From Harenicola maris (GTDB lineage Bacteria > Pseudomonadota > Alphaproteobacteria > Rhodobacterales > Rhodobacteraceae): a stretch of 64,000 nt of DNA. Positions within the stretch are counted from its first letter, which is position 1. Each line of letters starts with the position of its first letter. The translations under genes were made by a program, and so were the position numbers. The notes beneath the pieces were generated by a model, which searched no databases, was not told where the DNA came from, and was given only the letters and a program-made list of their open reading frames with translations. Below are positions 27,019 through 35,672 of the stretch, in pieces. The DNA lies in contig JADQAZ010000002.1 in NCBI GenBank assembly GCA_018524345.1, positions 1,116,001-1,180,000 of the forward strand, written 5' to 3'.

Positions 27019-27977
27019 TTCGCACCTTCTTTCTTAGCGATGATGCGGGACACTTCAGTTTCTAGCGCGCTAAGGTCGTCGCCGTACTTGTCTCGAAAAT
27101 ACGGGCTGTTCCAAACCACGCTGGCGATCTCGTCCAATGTCGCATTGGCCTCATATAGCCCAGCGATCAGCGCATATATTCGGTTTGACCGATTGTCTGC
27201 CTGAACTTGTTTGTGTCGAATAAGTGAGCGCGTCGAAGCATTTAATTTGGCCCGGTGATTTTTCAAAACCTCCAACGGGGTAAACGCTAAATGATCCATA
27301 ACCAATGCTTGGTAAGCGTGCTGATAGGTTCGTCCGTTGTCTGGTGTCGGTTCGGGACGTTCTGAAACACAGTTCCAGTTTCGCGAAACCAACTTGACGA
27401 ACGGCTCATCATATTTGGGCTTGTGGTTGATCGAGCCGGGAACGCGAAGCATCTTAGTAATGGTCCAGCCATTGTCGCCCCCATGTCTGTCAGCAAGCGA
27501 ACGTGAGAAACGTTCGGCTTCTTCTACGTTGTGCCGTTTGTCCCAAAGCCATAGACCTTGAAAGCGGCCCGGCGAGGTTTCCCACAGAAGATTTGGCTTT
27601 GGCTCATAAGCGCTGGGATCGCTATCGTCGATGTCGCACCAAGCCAGCCTTGTGGGAAGCGCAAAATCTGTTTTGCGCCGGTCGACCGAAAATGGGTTTG
27701 GACAAAAGTAGAGATTGAAGTCCCATCGCGAGTGAGCATTCAGGAACCTGTTTAGGCCAACAGTGACATCGTTGGCCCTGACAATATGTTCTCGCCAGTG
27801 GTTGCCGTCGGGGTCGGTTGTGGCGAGAAAAAAGAAGCTGGGCTTCGGAGCACCTTTCCAAATGTCGTGCAGGAACCCCACCATGCTTTGGTGGATACTG
27901 CAGTCGTCTTCATAGTCCTTGAATGCATAGGGGTGCCCTTTGCGAGGACGAGCGGTATGGTTCACGCGATTTTGCAT
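27015..27977 (-). CDS. RepB-type DNA primase domain protein
   Basis: A 320-residue protein of the archaeo-eukaryotic primase class used by plasmids and islands. It shows LAWCDIDDSDPS (catalytic Asp pair) near residue 110, ETSPGRFQGLWLW near residue 133, and MLRVPGSINHKP near residue 170. These match the RepB_primase family. Its stop overlaps the start of the RepA-like ATPase. It probably primes replication of the excised element. Confidence 0.82.
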   Translation of the reverse strand: MQNRVNHTARPRKGHPYAFKDYEDDCSIHQSMVGFLHDIWKGAPKPSFFFLATTDPDGNHWREHIVRANDVTVGLNRFLNAHSRWDFNLYFCPNPFSVDRRKTDFALPTRLAWCDIDDSDPSAYEPKPNLLWETSPGRFQGLWLWDKRHNVEEAERFSRSLADRHGGDNGWTITKMLRVPGSINHKPKYDEPFVKLVSRNWNCVSERPEPTPDNGRTYQHAYQALVMDHLAFTPLEVLKNHRAKLNASTRSLIRHKQVQADNRSNRIYALIAGLYEANATLDEIASVVWNSPYFRDKYGDDLSALETEVSRIIAKKEGAK

Positions 27978-28041
27978 GTTGTTTCCTTTCGAAATGTACA
28001 GGGAAGACGGGGCGCTAATCGCCCCATCTCAGTTTTCTGGG

Positions 28042-28239
28042 CTAGTCGAGCTCGGGAGGCAGGCGATCAATGTTGACCAAAAGCCATTCCATAATCTCGT
28101 TGGCGATCCAGACACGTGGCTCGATTTGCTTAGGGAAGCGCCCACGTTCTTCCAAATCGACTAAATCTTCGTAGCTGTAGTGGATGCCGAGCTTTTTCAG
28201 GCCGTCATACGAGAAGCCAAACACAATGGGTTTTCTCAT
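28042..28239 (-). CDS. AlpA-like regulator 1 (possible excisionase)
   Basis: A 65-residue protein with the AlpA/MerR-type pattern: YDGLKKLGIHYSYEDLVDLEERGRFPKQIEPR followed in part by a tryptophan and NEIMEWLL. AlpA-type proteins are DNA-binding regulators that activate integrase genes or direct excision. The ATG at 28239 is preferred over a longer in-frame start. It follows another AlpA-like gene after 2 bp. Confidence 0.75.
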   Translation of the reverse strand: MRKPIVFGFSYDGLKKLGIHYSYEDLVDLEERGRFPKQIEPRVWIANEIMEWLLVNIDRLPPELD

Positions 28240-28241
28240 GA

Positions 28242-28475
28242 TCAGCTCGCATCCGCATAGTGCCAAGTGTCACGTTCAACGGCGCGGTCAGCGAGCCACT
28301 GTTCGATCTCATTCAGCAACCAAGCGACACTGGTGCCAGCGAGGCGTACCCGGCGAGGGAAACACCCACGGGCCTCCCAGCGCAAAAGCGTACTATTGCT
28401 TACGATGATGCCAAGGCGCTTAAGATCAGCGCGTGTAGCAAGGGCCTTTTGCCCGTTCGAAATATCCATTGTCAT
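28242..28475 (-). CDS. AlpA-like regulator 2
   Basis: A 77-residue protein with the same order of motifs as its downstream neighbour: RADLKRLGIIVSNSTLLRWE, then RGCFPRRVRLAGTSVAW and LLNEIEQWL. The two genes are tandem paralogues, possibly forming heterodimers or acting on different promoters. Together they lie upstream of the primase-helicase pair on the same strand and may control it. Confidence 0.75.
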   Translation of the reverse strand: MTMDISNGQKALATRADLKRLGIIVSNSTLLRWEARGCFPRRVRLAGTSVAWLLNEIEQWLADRAVERDTWHYADAS

Positions 28476-28594
28476 TTTCCTCCTGCATTGTTGCGTTTGC
28501 GAAGGAGCGCTCCGACAAGAAGGAAGATGGATCAGGTTGGATCACAATGCGAGCGAAGGTCCTGAAAGTGTCAACTCTGTTCGAGTTGGCATTT

Positions 28595-29245
28595 TCAAAT
28601 GGCTTTCATGTTCCGTTGGATTGGGCCGTCGAGTTGTTCATGATTACCTGTAGTCTCAAAGAAGACTCGCCTTACGAACTCTGGAATTGCGCCAATGGCA
28701 ACTTTGAGTTTCTTGTCCCAGTTTCCTCTAGACAGCTTGAGGTCAGGGTAACACTCGCGCAATTCCGACAGACAGACATAGACCACGTAGTGCCTGATTT
28801 CGCTGGTGTGTGATATCTTGCCCGCGACGTCGCCAGAAATCTCTTCCTCGAAGTCAGCCGAAAGAAGAGCAGCTTCTTTCCTAAGCTCGGCCAAAGCGGC
28901 AAGTAGAGGTTCACGGGATGGAGGCCAGAAGTCGCCGTATTGCTCCCAATGCGAAAAGTGCGGAGCGTTCTGGGGTGCTAAGGCAGCTTCAAGTGTTGCA
29001 ATGGGGTTGAGAACCTGACGTTGCAGCCATGTTTTTCGCTTTGTTAATGAAATATCGAATGGCGCCAAATGAAAACCGTTGGGTGACGTCTCAATACCTC
29101 GACGCACTTTCAAGCATTCGTCGCGCAGCTTGTTCCAAAAGGTTGCAAAGACTTGGTCGTCTTCAAGCGCAAGAATTAGTCGGACTTCCTCCCTGCACTC
29201 GTTTCCGAACGCTCCGTCGTGATTTTCGTCAATTCGTTGGCCCAA
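28595..29245 (-). CDS. Hypothetical protein overlapping the integrase gene
   Basis: A protein of up to 216 residues, soluble, with segments such as DQVFATFWNKLRDECLKVRRG and EIRHYVVYVCLSELRECYPDLKLS. No family is recognised. The open frame starts inside the integrase coding region (70 bp overlap), so translation may instead begin after the integrase stop; no good downstream start is seen. It may be coupled to the integrase and could serve as an accessory regulator. Confidence 0.5.
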   Translation of the reverse strand: MGQRIDENHDGAFGNECREEVRLILALEDDQVFATFWNKLRDECLKVRRGIETSPNGFHLAPFDISLTKRKTWLQRQVLNPIATLEAALAPQNAPHFSHWEQYGDFWPPSREPLLAALAELRKEAALLSADFEEEISGDVAGKISHTSEIRHYVVYVCLSELRECYPDLKLSRGNWDKKLKVAIGAIPEFVRRVFFETTGNHEQLDGPIQRNMKAI

Positions 29246-30369
29246 AGTTCCAGCGCCTCACGCTTTTCGTTGAAATACGTGTAGCGATTGTAGGTTGCGC
29301 CGACGCCTGAGACGACCCCTGATTTATGATTGGTCACGGCATCGATCACATGAGGTGCCACACCGATCTTCGCCATACCTGTGGAGGCTGTGCGTCTGAA
29401 ATCGTGGAAGCGCCAATCAGGTGTGTTTTCCGGCAGCGTCGCCTCGATACGTTCCTTGAGGCGTCCGAACCCAGAAATTGCTGAACGTCCAGTCGTCGTG
29501 AACACGAAGTCGCTGTCGAGGAACCTGTGCAGGGATCGCAGTATGTCCACGGCCAGTGGGGGCAAAGGCACGATGTGCAGGCGCGCGTTTTTCACACGGC
29601 TCGCTGGAAGTTCCCAAATACCCTCGTCAAGATTGAGTTCAGACCAGCGCATGTCAGACACCTCGGCCCGACGCTGCCCTGTCATTATCAGCAATTTGAG
29701 GAAGGGACCAAACGGGTAGCCCTCGGCGTCGCTCTGATGCCAGATTGTTCGAATTTCATCATCGCTCAGCACACGATCACGAGGAATTTCACGGGTAGGC
29801 GGCCTGAGGAGAGCCACAGGCGATGTTTCGATGTCACCACGCATGACGCACCAGTTCATGAGCTTTTTGATCGCTGAGAGCGCCCGATTTGCGCGTGTCG
29901 GCGTACCGTTGGCGATGATGCCATCCAGCACCTTACTGACATCCTGACGTTTGATCTGATCAATAGGCCGGTCCTTCAAGCCATCGAATTTGTGCAGAAC
30001 GCTTTCGGTGCGTTTCCAATCCTTGGTGTTGGGCTTAGCATGAAGCTCAATGAACTTAGGAATTGTCTCGCCTAGCGTTTCAGCCGATGCCTCGGAAACC
30101 GCAGATGGTTTCTCGAACTCGCCCAACTCGACATCACGGGCGATTTCCATTGCACGGCGTCTAGCGTCGGCAAGGGAGACCACAGGGTAAGGGCCTATTT
30201 TGATACGTCTGCGCGCACCGTTCGGGCGGACCAACGTGTAGAACACTTTTGCACCTGTGGTCGACACACGCACATGCAAGCCGTTTACTTTATGGTCGCG
30301 GACCTCGTACCGTTTGATGGTCGCAGGGGGCATCGCGTCGAGCGATTTGGTTGTCAGCATCTGTTTCAT
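29176..30369 (-). CDS. P4-type tyrosine integrase of island A
   Basis: A 397-residue integrase with the DUF4102 arm-binding N-terminus (LTTKSLDAMPPATIKRYEVR) and a central core-binding domain. The catalytic domain has Arg in TGQRRAEVSDMRW, HDFRRTASTGMAKIG (H-x-x-R) and the Tyr in YNRYTYFNEKREALE. P4-type enzymes insert at tRNA 3' ends. It most likely catalysed insertion at tRNA-Phe. The ATG at 30369 is chosen; starts at 30387 and 30360 are possible, and none has a clear ribosome binding site. Confidence 0.9.
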   Translation of the reverse strand: MKQMLTTKSLDAMPPATIKRYEVRDHKVNGLHVRVSTTGAKVFYTLVRPNGARRRIKIGPYPVVSLADARRRAMEIARDVELGEFEKPSAVSEASAETLGETIPKFIELHAKPNTKDWKRTESVLHKFDGLKDRPIDQIKRQDVSKVLDGIIANGTPTRANRALSAIKKLMNWCVMRGDIETSPVALLRPPTREIPRDRVLSDDEIRTIWHQSDAEGYPFGPFLKLLIMTGQRRAEVSDMRWSELNLDEGIWELPASRVKNARLHIVPLPPLAVDILRSLHRFLDSDFVFTTTGRSAISGFGRLKERIEATLPENTPDWRFHDFRRTASTGMAKIGVAPHVIDAVTNHKSGVVSGVGATYNRYTYFNEKREALELWANELTKITTERSETSAGRKSD

Positions 30370-30518
30370 GCAGACATCGTAAGACACCCAGAATCCGCGT
30401 GTCAGGGTATAGTTTGAAACGAACTGACGTTATCTAAAAAGGGCTGCCAGAATTTGCTCGGCGTCTACTTGCAGCTTCTATCTGAAGGTGTTTCAAGGCA
30501 CTTGAATGTGAACTCTCA

Positions 30519-31118
30519 TCAATCATTTCTTAGAACTAAGTGTGGCTGAGCATCTCCCTCGACGTCCAAAGAGCTGGCACCGGAGCCATCATACCAAAAA
30601 AAGCCAAGGAGCCCTAGCAGCATTACTATGCTCACCAATATGACCCGCTTAGTCCAGACGAAGACCTTCTCTCCTCGCTTCACTCTAGTCCATTCAAATT
30701 TCAGTAGTTCTTTCGCCGCCTGAACGAAGCGGCCTTCGACTTCCTTGATTTTCTCGGGGGTCAGAGAGCCGTTGTCCTGCGCTAACTGTTCAAATTCGTT
30801 CATAGAAGCCAGAAGTGCCTTTGAAGGCTTCTCCTCGTCGTTCACGCGCAAAGTGATGCCGTGGCTTGCCTCGTTCAACAACTTGTAGTTGGTAAGTAGA
30901 GCCGCGTTGTCGACTTCTACCCCTGATTTCTTGAGGCTTAAGATATCGCAAACTGCGTTGATGCTAACCAGATAATCCACGACACATTTTCGCAGTTGAT
31001 CGATCCAGACTTGCCGAAATTCGGAAACTTTTTGTTCTTTCCCGATGATTAGCCCAAGCATCGATACAAGACCGGCAATCGTCGCGGCGCCAACTGCACC
31101 AATGCTGATTTCGTTCAT
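30519..31118 (-). CDS. Membrane-anchored hypothetical protein
   Basis: A 199-residue protein with a hydrophobic N-terminal segment (residues 6-26), a helical charged middle part with LRKCVVDYLVSI, and a second membrane helix near residues 158-176 (VILVSIVMLLGLLGFFW). It resembles phage- or island-encoded membrane sensors in layout only. Function unknown. The gene divergent to it is at 31253. Confidence 0.55.
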   Translation of the reverse strand: MNEISIGAVGAATIAGLVSMLGLIIGKEQKVSEFRQVWIDQLRKCVVDYLVSINAVCDILSLKKSGVEVDNAALLTNYKLLNEASHGITLRVNDEEKPSKALLASMNEFEQLAQDNGSLTPEKIKEVEGRFVQAAKELLKFEWTRVKRGEKVFVWTKRVILVSIVMLLGLLGFFWYDGSGASSLDVEGDAQPHLVLRND

Positions 31119-31252
31119 TCGCGGTTTCCTTAAGTGACTTATGCCACACGCTGGGATTGAAAACGGAAATGGACATGACTATCAAGAGCCAACTTCATCC
31201 CGTGCGTATTGAGCATACTATTGGGTACACGCCGAGCAAGGAACAATCCTAG

Positions 31253-32218
31253 ATGTCCGAAAAACTCACGTTTCACTTTGAAGGCGCTCTTGCTGATGAG
31301 AACCGAATGAACTTTTACGAGTCTGCCCGGTTTCAATATGCCGCTGCTCGCCTTCTTGTGAAGCTATCTCAGTTTCGAAACGCTGGAAAATTCAACAAAA
31401 AAATATCCAGCAAGTCGAACTTCGATGTCAGGCTAGCCAGCCATTCTGATGGATCATTCAACATCAATGTTGAAGATGCTGCCAAGGGTAAATCTGATGA
31501 TGAGTTTATGAATGTATCGCTAGGTGATTTGGTGGCTTATGTCACTGAGCGAGTTATCGAAAAAATCGACGAAGAATCTCTGAAAGATGCTGGGATGATC
31601 AGCCGTCAAACGGATGCAGACCAAGCTCAGTCCAAAGTTGATGAGATTGCTGAAAGCGTAAACACGGGTGACACAGCACTTGATTCAGTGCCTGCGAAAA
31701 TTCGTGACGTGGTTAAGCGACGTCTCGCTGAAGTTTCTAGAGAAGAAAGGATGATCGATAATTCAGATGCAATAAAGAAGATTGACTTTGCACGTAGCCA
31801 GAAGTTGATTGCCATGTCTGCACCCTTGATAAGTGAAATGGCAACCGCCTTGAGGCGAAGTGCAGACACTCTGGAGGTCTCTTCTTCGGTATCTGGAAGC
31901 ACGAAACCAGTCTTATTTCTAGATCAAAATATGGCCGCAGAAATTGAAACATCCATTGTAGACAAAGAGATCACTGCTCTCCTGTGTGATGTAGTCCAAT
32001 TCAATAAGGATAACGGCTGGGGAAAGGTGAGGATTGAAAGCGGATCAGTAACTGTAAGCTTTAGCATTCCTTATGACATCTTGCCTCGTATCAAGCAGAC
32101 GCTAATTGATACGATGAAAAAAGATCAGGTTTATCTACAGACTTATTTTGTTCGCGATAGAGCCGGTGAGGTTATTCGCCTCATAGTTGCCGGGATTTTG
32201 CCGACCCCTACAAACTGA
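31253..32218 (+). CDS. Hypothetical protein with DUF7946-like N-terminus
   Basis: A 321-residue soluble protein. Its first 110 residues begin LTFHFEGALADENRMNFYESARFQYAAARLL and include SHSDGSFNINVED, a pattern I associate with the recently named DUF7946 domain seen in defence regions; this is from memory. The middle is helical and coiled-coil-like; the last 80 residues are beta-rich. It ends 2 bp from the convergent helicase gene. The function is unknown. Confidence 0.55.
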   Translation: MSEKLTFHFEGALADENRMNFYESARFQYAAARLLVKLSQFRNAGKFNKKISSKSNFDVRLASHSDGSFNINVEDAAKGKSDDEFMNVSLGDLVAYVTERVIEKIDEESLKDAGMISRQTDADQAQSKVDEIAESVNTGDTALDSVPAKIRDVVKRRLAEVSREERMIDNSDAIKKIDFARSQKLIAMSAPLISEMATALRRSADTLEVSSSVSGSTKPVLFLDQNMAAEIETSIVDKEITALLCDVVQFNKDNGWGKVRIESGSVTVSFSIPYDILPRIKQTLIDTMKKDQVYLQTYFVRDRAGEVIRLIVAGILPTPTN

Positions 32219-32220
32219 AG

Positions 32221-34746
32221 TCAGCTTTTGCGTTTCGCAATCTTCGCCTTTCCTTTGCAGCGTGGGTAGCTGACACATCCAAGAAACGGACCATATCGCC
32301 CGCTTCGCTCGACTAGCCACCCATCTTCACAACTGGGGCAACTCTGGTATTCGGCACCGCAAGAGCATTTGCTTAAACCGGTTCTTTTGTTCCGAACTGG
32401 CAGACCAACGCCGCAGGAAGCACATGCATTCAATGAATGTCCGCAGAGGGTGGCATGTTCGCACCTGTACCATGTCCGACCATCTTTGGTTGGGACAGGA
32501 ACCAGATGCCCACCACATTCACCACAGGTATGGTTGAATTCTACTTGGTCGCTGGCGCCGATTGTCCCGTACTCAGGATCATCCAACAACTCGGAAACAA
32601 AAGCCGATTGTTTTGATGCTGAGCCCATGAGTGTCACGGATTTTCGGGCGCGTGTCAGCGCCACATACATAACTCGGCGTTCTTCAGCATTCTCAAATGG
32701 CTCGGCCTCCGGTGAGACAAGACTTAGGAGTGGGTCATCAACGATTTCTGAGGGAAAGCCCGTACGGCCACGAAACATATTCAGGATCACCACGTGATCA
32801 GCCTCAAGCCCCTTCGATGCATGGATCGTGCGATACGAAATGTCTAAATCAGAGAACTTGCGACGCAGTTGCGCGAGATTGGATGGGGCTAAGTGTCGAT
32901 AACGGCCAAGCAACAAAACCGAGACCGGCTGCTCTCGTTGAGCCGTCCCTTGCAACGAGTGAAGCACTTGTTCCAGCTTGTTTTTCTCGTCGGCTTTGAT
33001 TGTCGAGACAACTTTCAACGCAGGCACATCTGACGTGCCAGCGGGTATTACTGTCTTGTTCAACTGGGCCGGGTTTTGCAGCACAAATCTCTTTGCAGCA
33101 TGTGCAATCTGGTCGACGGAGCGGAATGTCCTTCCCAGATCCACAGTTCGGTGAACGCCAGACTGCCCGTCAAACACCCCTCCAAACTCGTCGCCAAAAT
33201 TTCGCATGAGGTTGATGTCGGACCCGGCAAATCGGTAGATCGACTGCCAGTCATCGCCAACTGCGAAAATGCGCGCATCACTGTGTTGAGCTTTCAATGC
33301 TTTGACCAAGCGCCCTCGGCTGCGGGATATATCTTGGAACTCATCTACTAAGATGTGTTTGAACGGACTGGCGTACTCTCCCGTCTCTGCATACTTGGTT
33401 GCCCGAAGGATCATATCTTCAAAATCGATCCGTCCGTTCAACTGTTTTTGGTACTCCAAATAAACAGGCTCAAAGATTGAAAGGAACGCCTTGGCACGTT
33501 TGCCAAGCTTCAAGAGACGTCCTTTCTCGGCGCATTCGTTGATGTGGTATCCACCTCCTTTATAGTGCTTCAAGAAGGTTCCAAGCAGCTGCACAAAGCT
33601 GTCGGCTTGGTTTAGCTCCACCACCCGGTCAAAGAGCGTTTCTGGTGACCTTGGATTGACGGTCTCAAAAGGCGCAATTTTTTCAGCAAGTGCGTCCAAC
33701 AACCGACCGTCTTCACGCTCATAACTGAACGTCTCGATCAAAGTCGTTTCATGTTCAGCGTGAACCTCGCGCTTCCATTCCATACCCGCGAGATATTCTT
33801 CGCGATCAACAAATGGCGCTGTCGTCAGGCGATAGCTTCCATCTGACGATTTCGTACGGCGAACCCCAAAGTGTTCAATGTAAGTGCCGCTTTTTGTTAA
33901 GCGAAAATCTGGGCAGTAATCACGGAAACCGCCTTCGGAAACCTTGTGTTCGTAGTCGGGTTCATACTCATACGCGATGCCGTTCTCATACAGCCAGTTG
34001 GCAATCATCAACTCTTCAAAGCTCTTGACCTGTTCGCCTTGAAGGGTGCGGAGGTCGAGTTTTTCAATGTAGGTGTAGTAGCTGTGTTTTTTCTTGAAAT
34101 CCCACTCGCTCTTTTCTTCAAGGCGAGTGTGGGAGAACCAGCCCACAATAGACTGAGACACTTCTGTTGCCGTTCGAACCAAAGCCCTCAGGATGTCTCG
34201 GATCAAGGCGAGGTATGCCTTGTCATCAGTGGCATGGGCAGCCAATGCTGGCTTACTTCCTTCAACTGTACCGATGATGTCATAGGCCAACGAATGAAAC
34301 GTTCTGGCCTCCAACGGCTCACCGCACTTTGCCTCAACCCGTTCACTCATCTCTTTGGCGGCGGCACTTGCAAACGCCAACAGCAGAACTTCCTCTGGTC
34401 TGCGTGCACCAGACTTTAACAGGTAACCAACTTTGGCCGTTATGACGCTGGTTTTCCCTGAGCCCGCGCCATCCAAAACCAGTGTTGCATCTTCATCCGA
34501 AACGATTGATTTCCGTTGCTCTGGTGTCAGCGGATTGCTTTCGAACGTCTCGAAAAACTCGGCCCACTGAACCAATTGACGTTCCTCAAAAGCTGAGATC
34601 GCTTTTTGCCTAATCTGCTGGGCATTTTGCACAAACGACTGAGTTTTTTTGATTTGATCTCGATGGACACCCCCTAGAGCCTCCTGCGGTAGCTTTGAAA
34701 GAAGGCGCTGGTCCAGACCACGAGCACGTTCCAATATTGGTGACAC
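32221..34746 (-). CDS. UvrD/helicase IV-like DNA helicase with C-terminal zinc fingers (main part)
   Basis: An 841-codon frame with a superfamily 1 helicase: Walker A DGAGSGKTSVITAKVGYLL near residue 94, LLLAFASAAAKEM, HILVDEFQDISRSR (Walker B) and VGDDWQSIYRFAGSDI. The C-terminus has four-cysteine fingers (CGECGG, CASCGVGL, CSCGAEYQSCPSC), as in topoisomerase I. The family is helicase IV (HelD). The GTG start at 34746 is only the first available. The family N-terminal domain lies upstream in another frame (34794-35129), so this gene is probably frameshifted. Confidence 0.85.
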   Translation of the reverse strand: MSPILERARGLDQRLLSKLPQEALGGVHRDQIKKTQSFVQNAQQIRQKAISAFEERQLVQWAEFFETFESNPLTPEQRKSIVSDEDATLVLDGAGSGKTSVITAKVGYLLKSGARRPEEVLLLAFASAAAKEMSERVEAKCGEPLEARTFHSLAYDIIGTVEGSKPALAAHATDDKAYLALIRDILRALVRTATEVSQSIVGWFSHTRLEEKSEWDFKKKHSYYTYIEKLDLRTLQGEQVKSFEELMIANWLYENGIAYEYEPDYEHKVSEGGFRDYCPDFRLTKSGTYIEHFGVRRTKSSDGSYRLTTAPFVDREEYLAGMEWKREVHAEHETTLIETFSYEREDGRLLDALAEKIAPFETVNPRSPETLFDRVVELNQADSFVQLLGTFLKHYKGGGYHINECAEKGRLLKLGKRAKAFLSIFEPVYLEYQKQLNGRIDFEDMILRATKYAETGEYASPFKHILVDEFQDISRSRGRLVKALKAQHSDARIFAVGDDWQSIYRFAGSDINLMRNFGDEFGGVFDGQSGVHRTVDLGRTFRSVDQIAHAAKRFVLQNPAQLNKTVIPAGTSDVPALKVVSTIKADEKNKLEQVLHSLQGTAQREQPVSVLLLGRYRHLAPSNLAQLRRKFSDLDISYRTIHASKGLEADHVVILNMFRGRTGFPSEIVDDPLLSLVSPEAEPFENAEERRVMYVALTRARKSVTLMGSASKQSAFVSELLDDPEYGTIGASDQVEFNHTCGECGGHLVPVPTKDGRTWYRCEHATLCGHSLNACASCGVGLPVRNKRTGLSKCSCGAEYQSCPSCEDGWLVERSGRYGPFLGCVSYPRCKGKAKIAKRKS

Positions 34747-34793
34747 GATACATGCCGCCGGATAGGCCGTTGGGTTAGAAAGCTCTTCGACTT

Positions 34794-35129
34794 CTAAAAG
34801 TAACGCATAATGGCCCTACGGCTTCGTTCAAATTCGGCTTGGTTGGTCGCTTCCCAGTCAGACCGAATTAAGTCCGAGAAATTCACGGCATCTTTGAATC
34901 GAACACCTTTGAGCAAGTGAACAGGTTGGTTATCCAATTGGAGCCTAAGCGAAGCACCCCAAAACCTAGTCTCAACTGTTGGAGCCGAAGAAAGCTCTCT
35001 CAACGTGCCAGTGGCCGCACGGCTAGCTTGGATGACAATCTCATTGCCATCGTACCTCATGACCTTGGCATGCTTACCAAAGGGGTTGAGAAGGAAGCCC
35101 ACCAACGGTTTTGGCTGTAAGTGGTTCAC
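34794..35129 (-). pseudogene. N-terminal domain of the helicase IV-like gene, out of frame
   Basis: A 111-residue frame resembling the N-terminal domain of helicase IV (GFLLNPFGKHAKVMRY, FWGASLRLQLDN, RSDWEATNQAEFERSRRAI). It stops with TAG right after a run of four T on the minus strand (34796-34799 in plus coordinates). One more T, or a -1 slip there, would join it to the downstream frame, which is open from about 34814. The gene is therefore either broken, read by frameshifting, or affected by a sequencing error. The N-terminal part ends 285 bp before the second attachment site; no gene lies in 35130-35414. Confidence 0.7.
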
Positions 35130-35414
35130 TATTCGGGAACTTTCAAATCGATAGAACAGATGAGCTAGGATTTCAGAATATCGACCAATGAGAGGACCTA
35201 AAAGACGAAATCGAGAAATTGCCGACAGGCTTTATCTGATCGTATTGTCGCTAGATTTGGTCGCTGGGTGCGTTATGGGTGCCTAAAGTGGTGGGCTAGA
35301 GTAAATCGGGTTGGTTTACTCTGCGATTGATTGGAGACCACAGGGCATTGAAGCTAAAGACTTTTAGCGTCAGCTTGAAGCGGTTTGGGAAGAGATGCGC
35401 GGGAACCTAGGAAA

Positions 35415-35461
35415 ATTGAAAATCCTCGTGTCGGTGGTTCGATTCCGCCCCCGGGCACCAT
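35415..35461 (+). repeat. Second tRNA-Phe attachment site (between islands A and B)
   Basis: A perfect 47-bp copy of the tRNA-Phe 3' part (20840-20886), from anticodon loop to CCA plus one base. The upstream 28 bases needed for a tRNA are absent, so it is not a functional gene. It marks the junction of two islands. Confidence 0.9.
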
Positions 35462-35672
35462 ATTTAGCTAATGCGATATATAAAACAAGGGTTTAGGCAT
35501 TGGGCCGATTGTTGCTATGTACGGCTCTATGTACAGTTTGCCGTCTGTAACTTTCGGCGGCACTCATTTCGCCCGTTGTCTCGGTTTGCTAGACGGTCCG
35601 CCCAGCGCACGCTAGGGTTACGGTAAGGTGAATAGCCATAACAACAAAATCAATTAGCTGAGGTCGTTGCAG
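35462..35672. promoter_or_regulatory. Leader region of the ISP-like restriction operon
   Basis: This 211-bp region starts AT-rich and contains the near-repeat TATGTACGGCTC / TATGTACAGTTT (35515 and 35528). It ends with GAGG 8 bp before the GTG at 35673. A promoter for the three-gene operon is expected here, but no clear -35/-10 pair can be fixed by eye. Confidence 0.4.

Larger units (their letters stand above)
20886..35415. mobile_element. Island A in tRNA-Phe (DUF262-HEPN, NaeI-type R-M, helicase)
   Basis: This 14.5-kb segment is bounded by 47-bp tRNA-Phe repeats and has visibly lower GC than the core genes. It carries a P4-type integrase (29176-30369), replication-type genes, two AlpA-like regulators and defence-type genes. 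The integrase lies inside the island rather than at an end, which suggests that either side was built up by later gain of genes. No transfer genes are seen. Confidence 0.82.

Noticed and set aside
35415..35461. Possible second tRNA-Phe gene
   Set aside because: Only the 3' 46 nt of the tRNA are present; acceptor 5' strand and D-arm are missing, so it is an attachment-site remnant.
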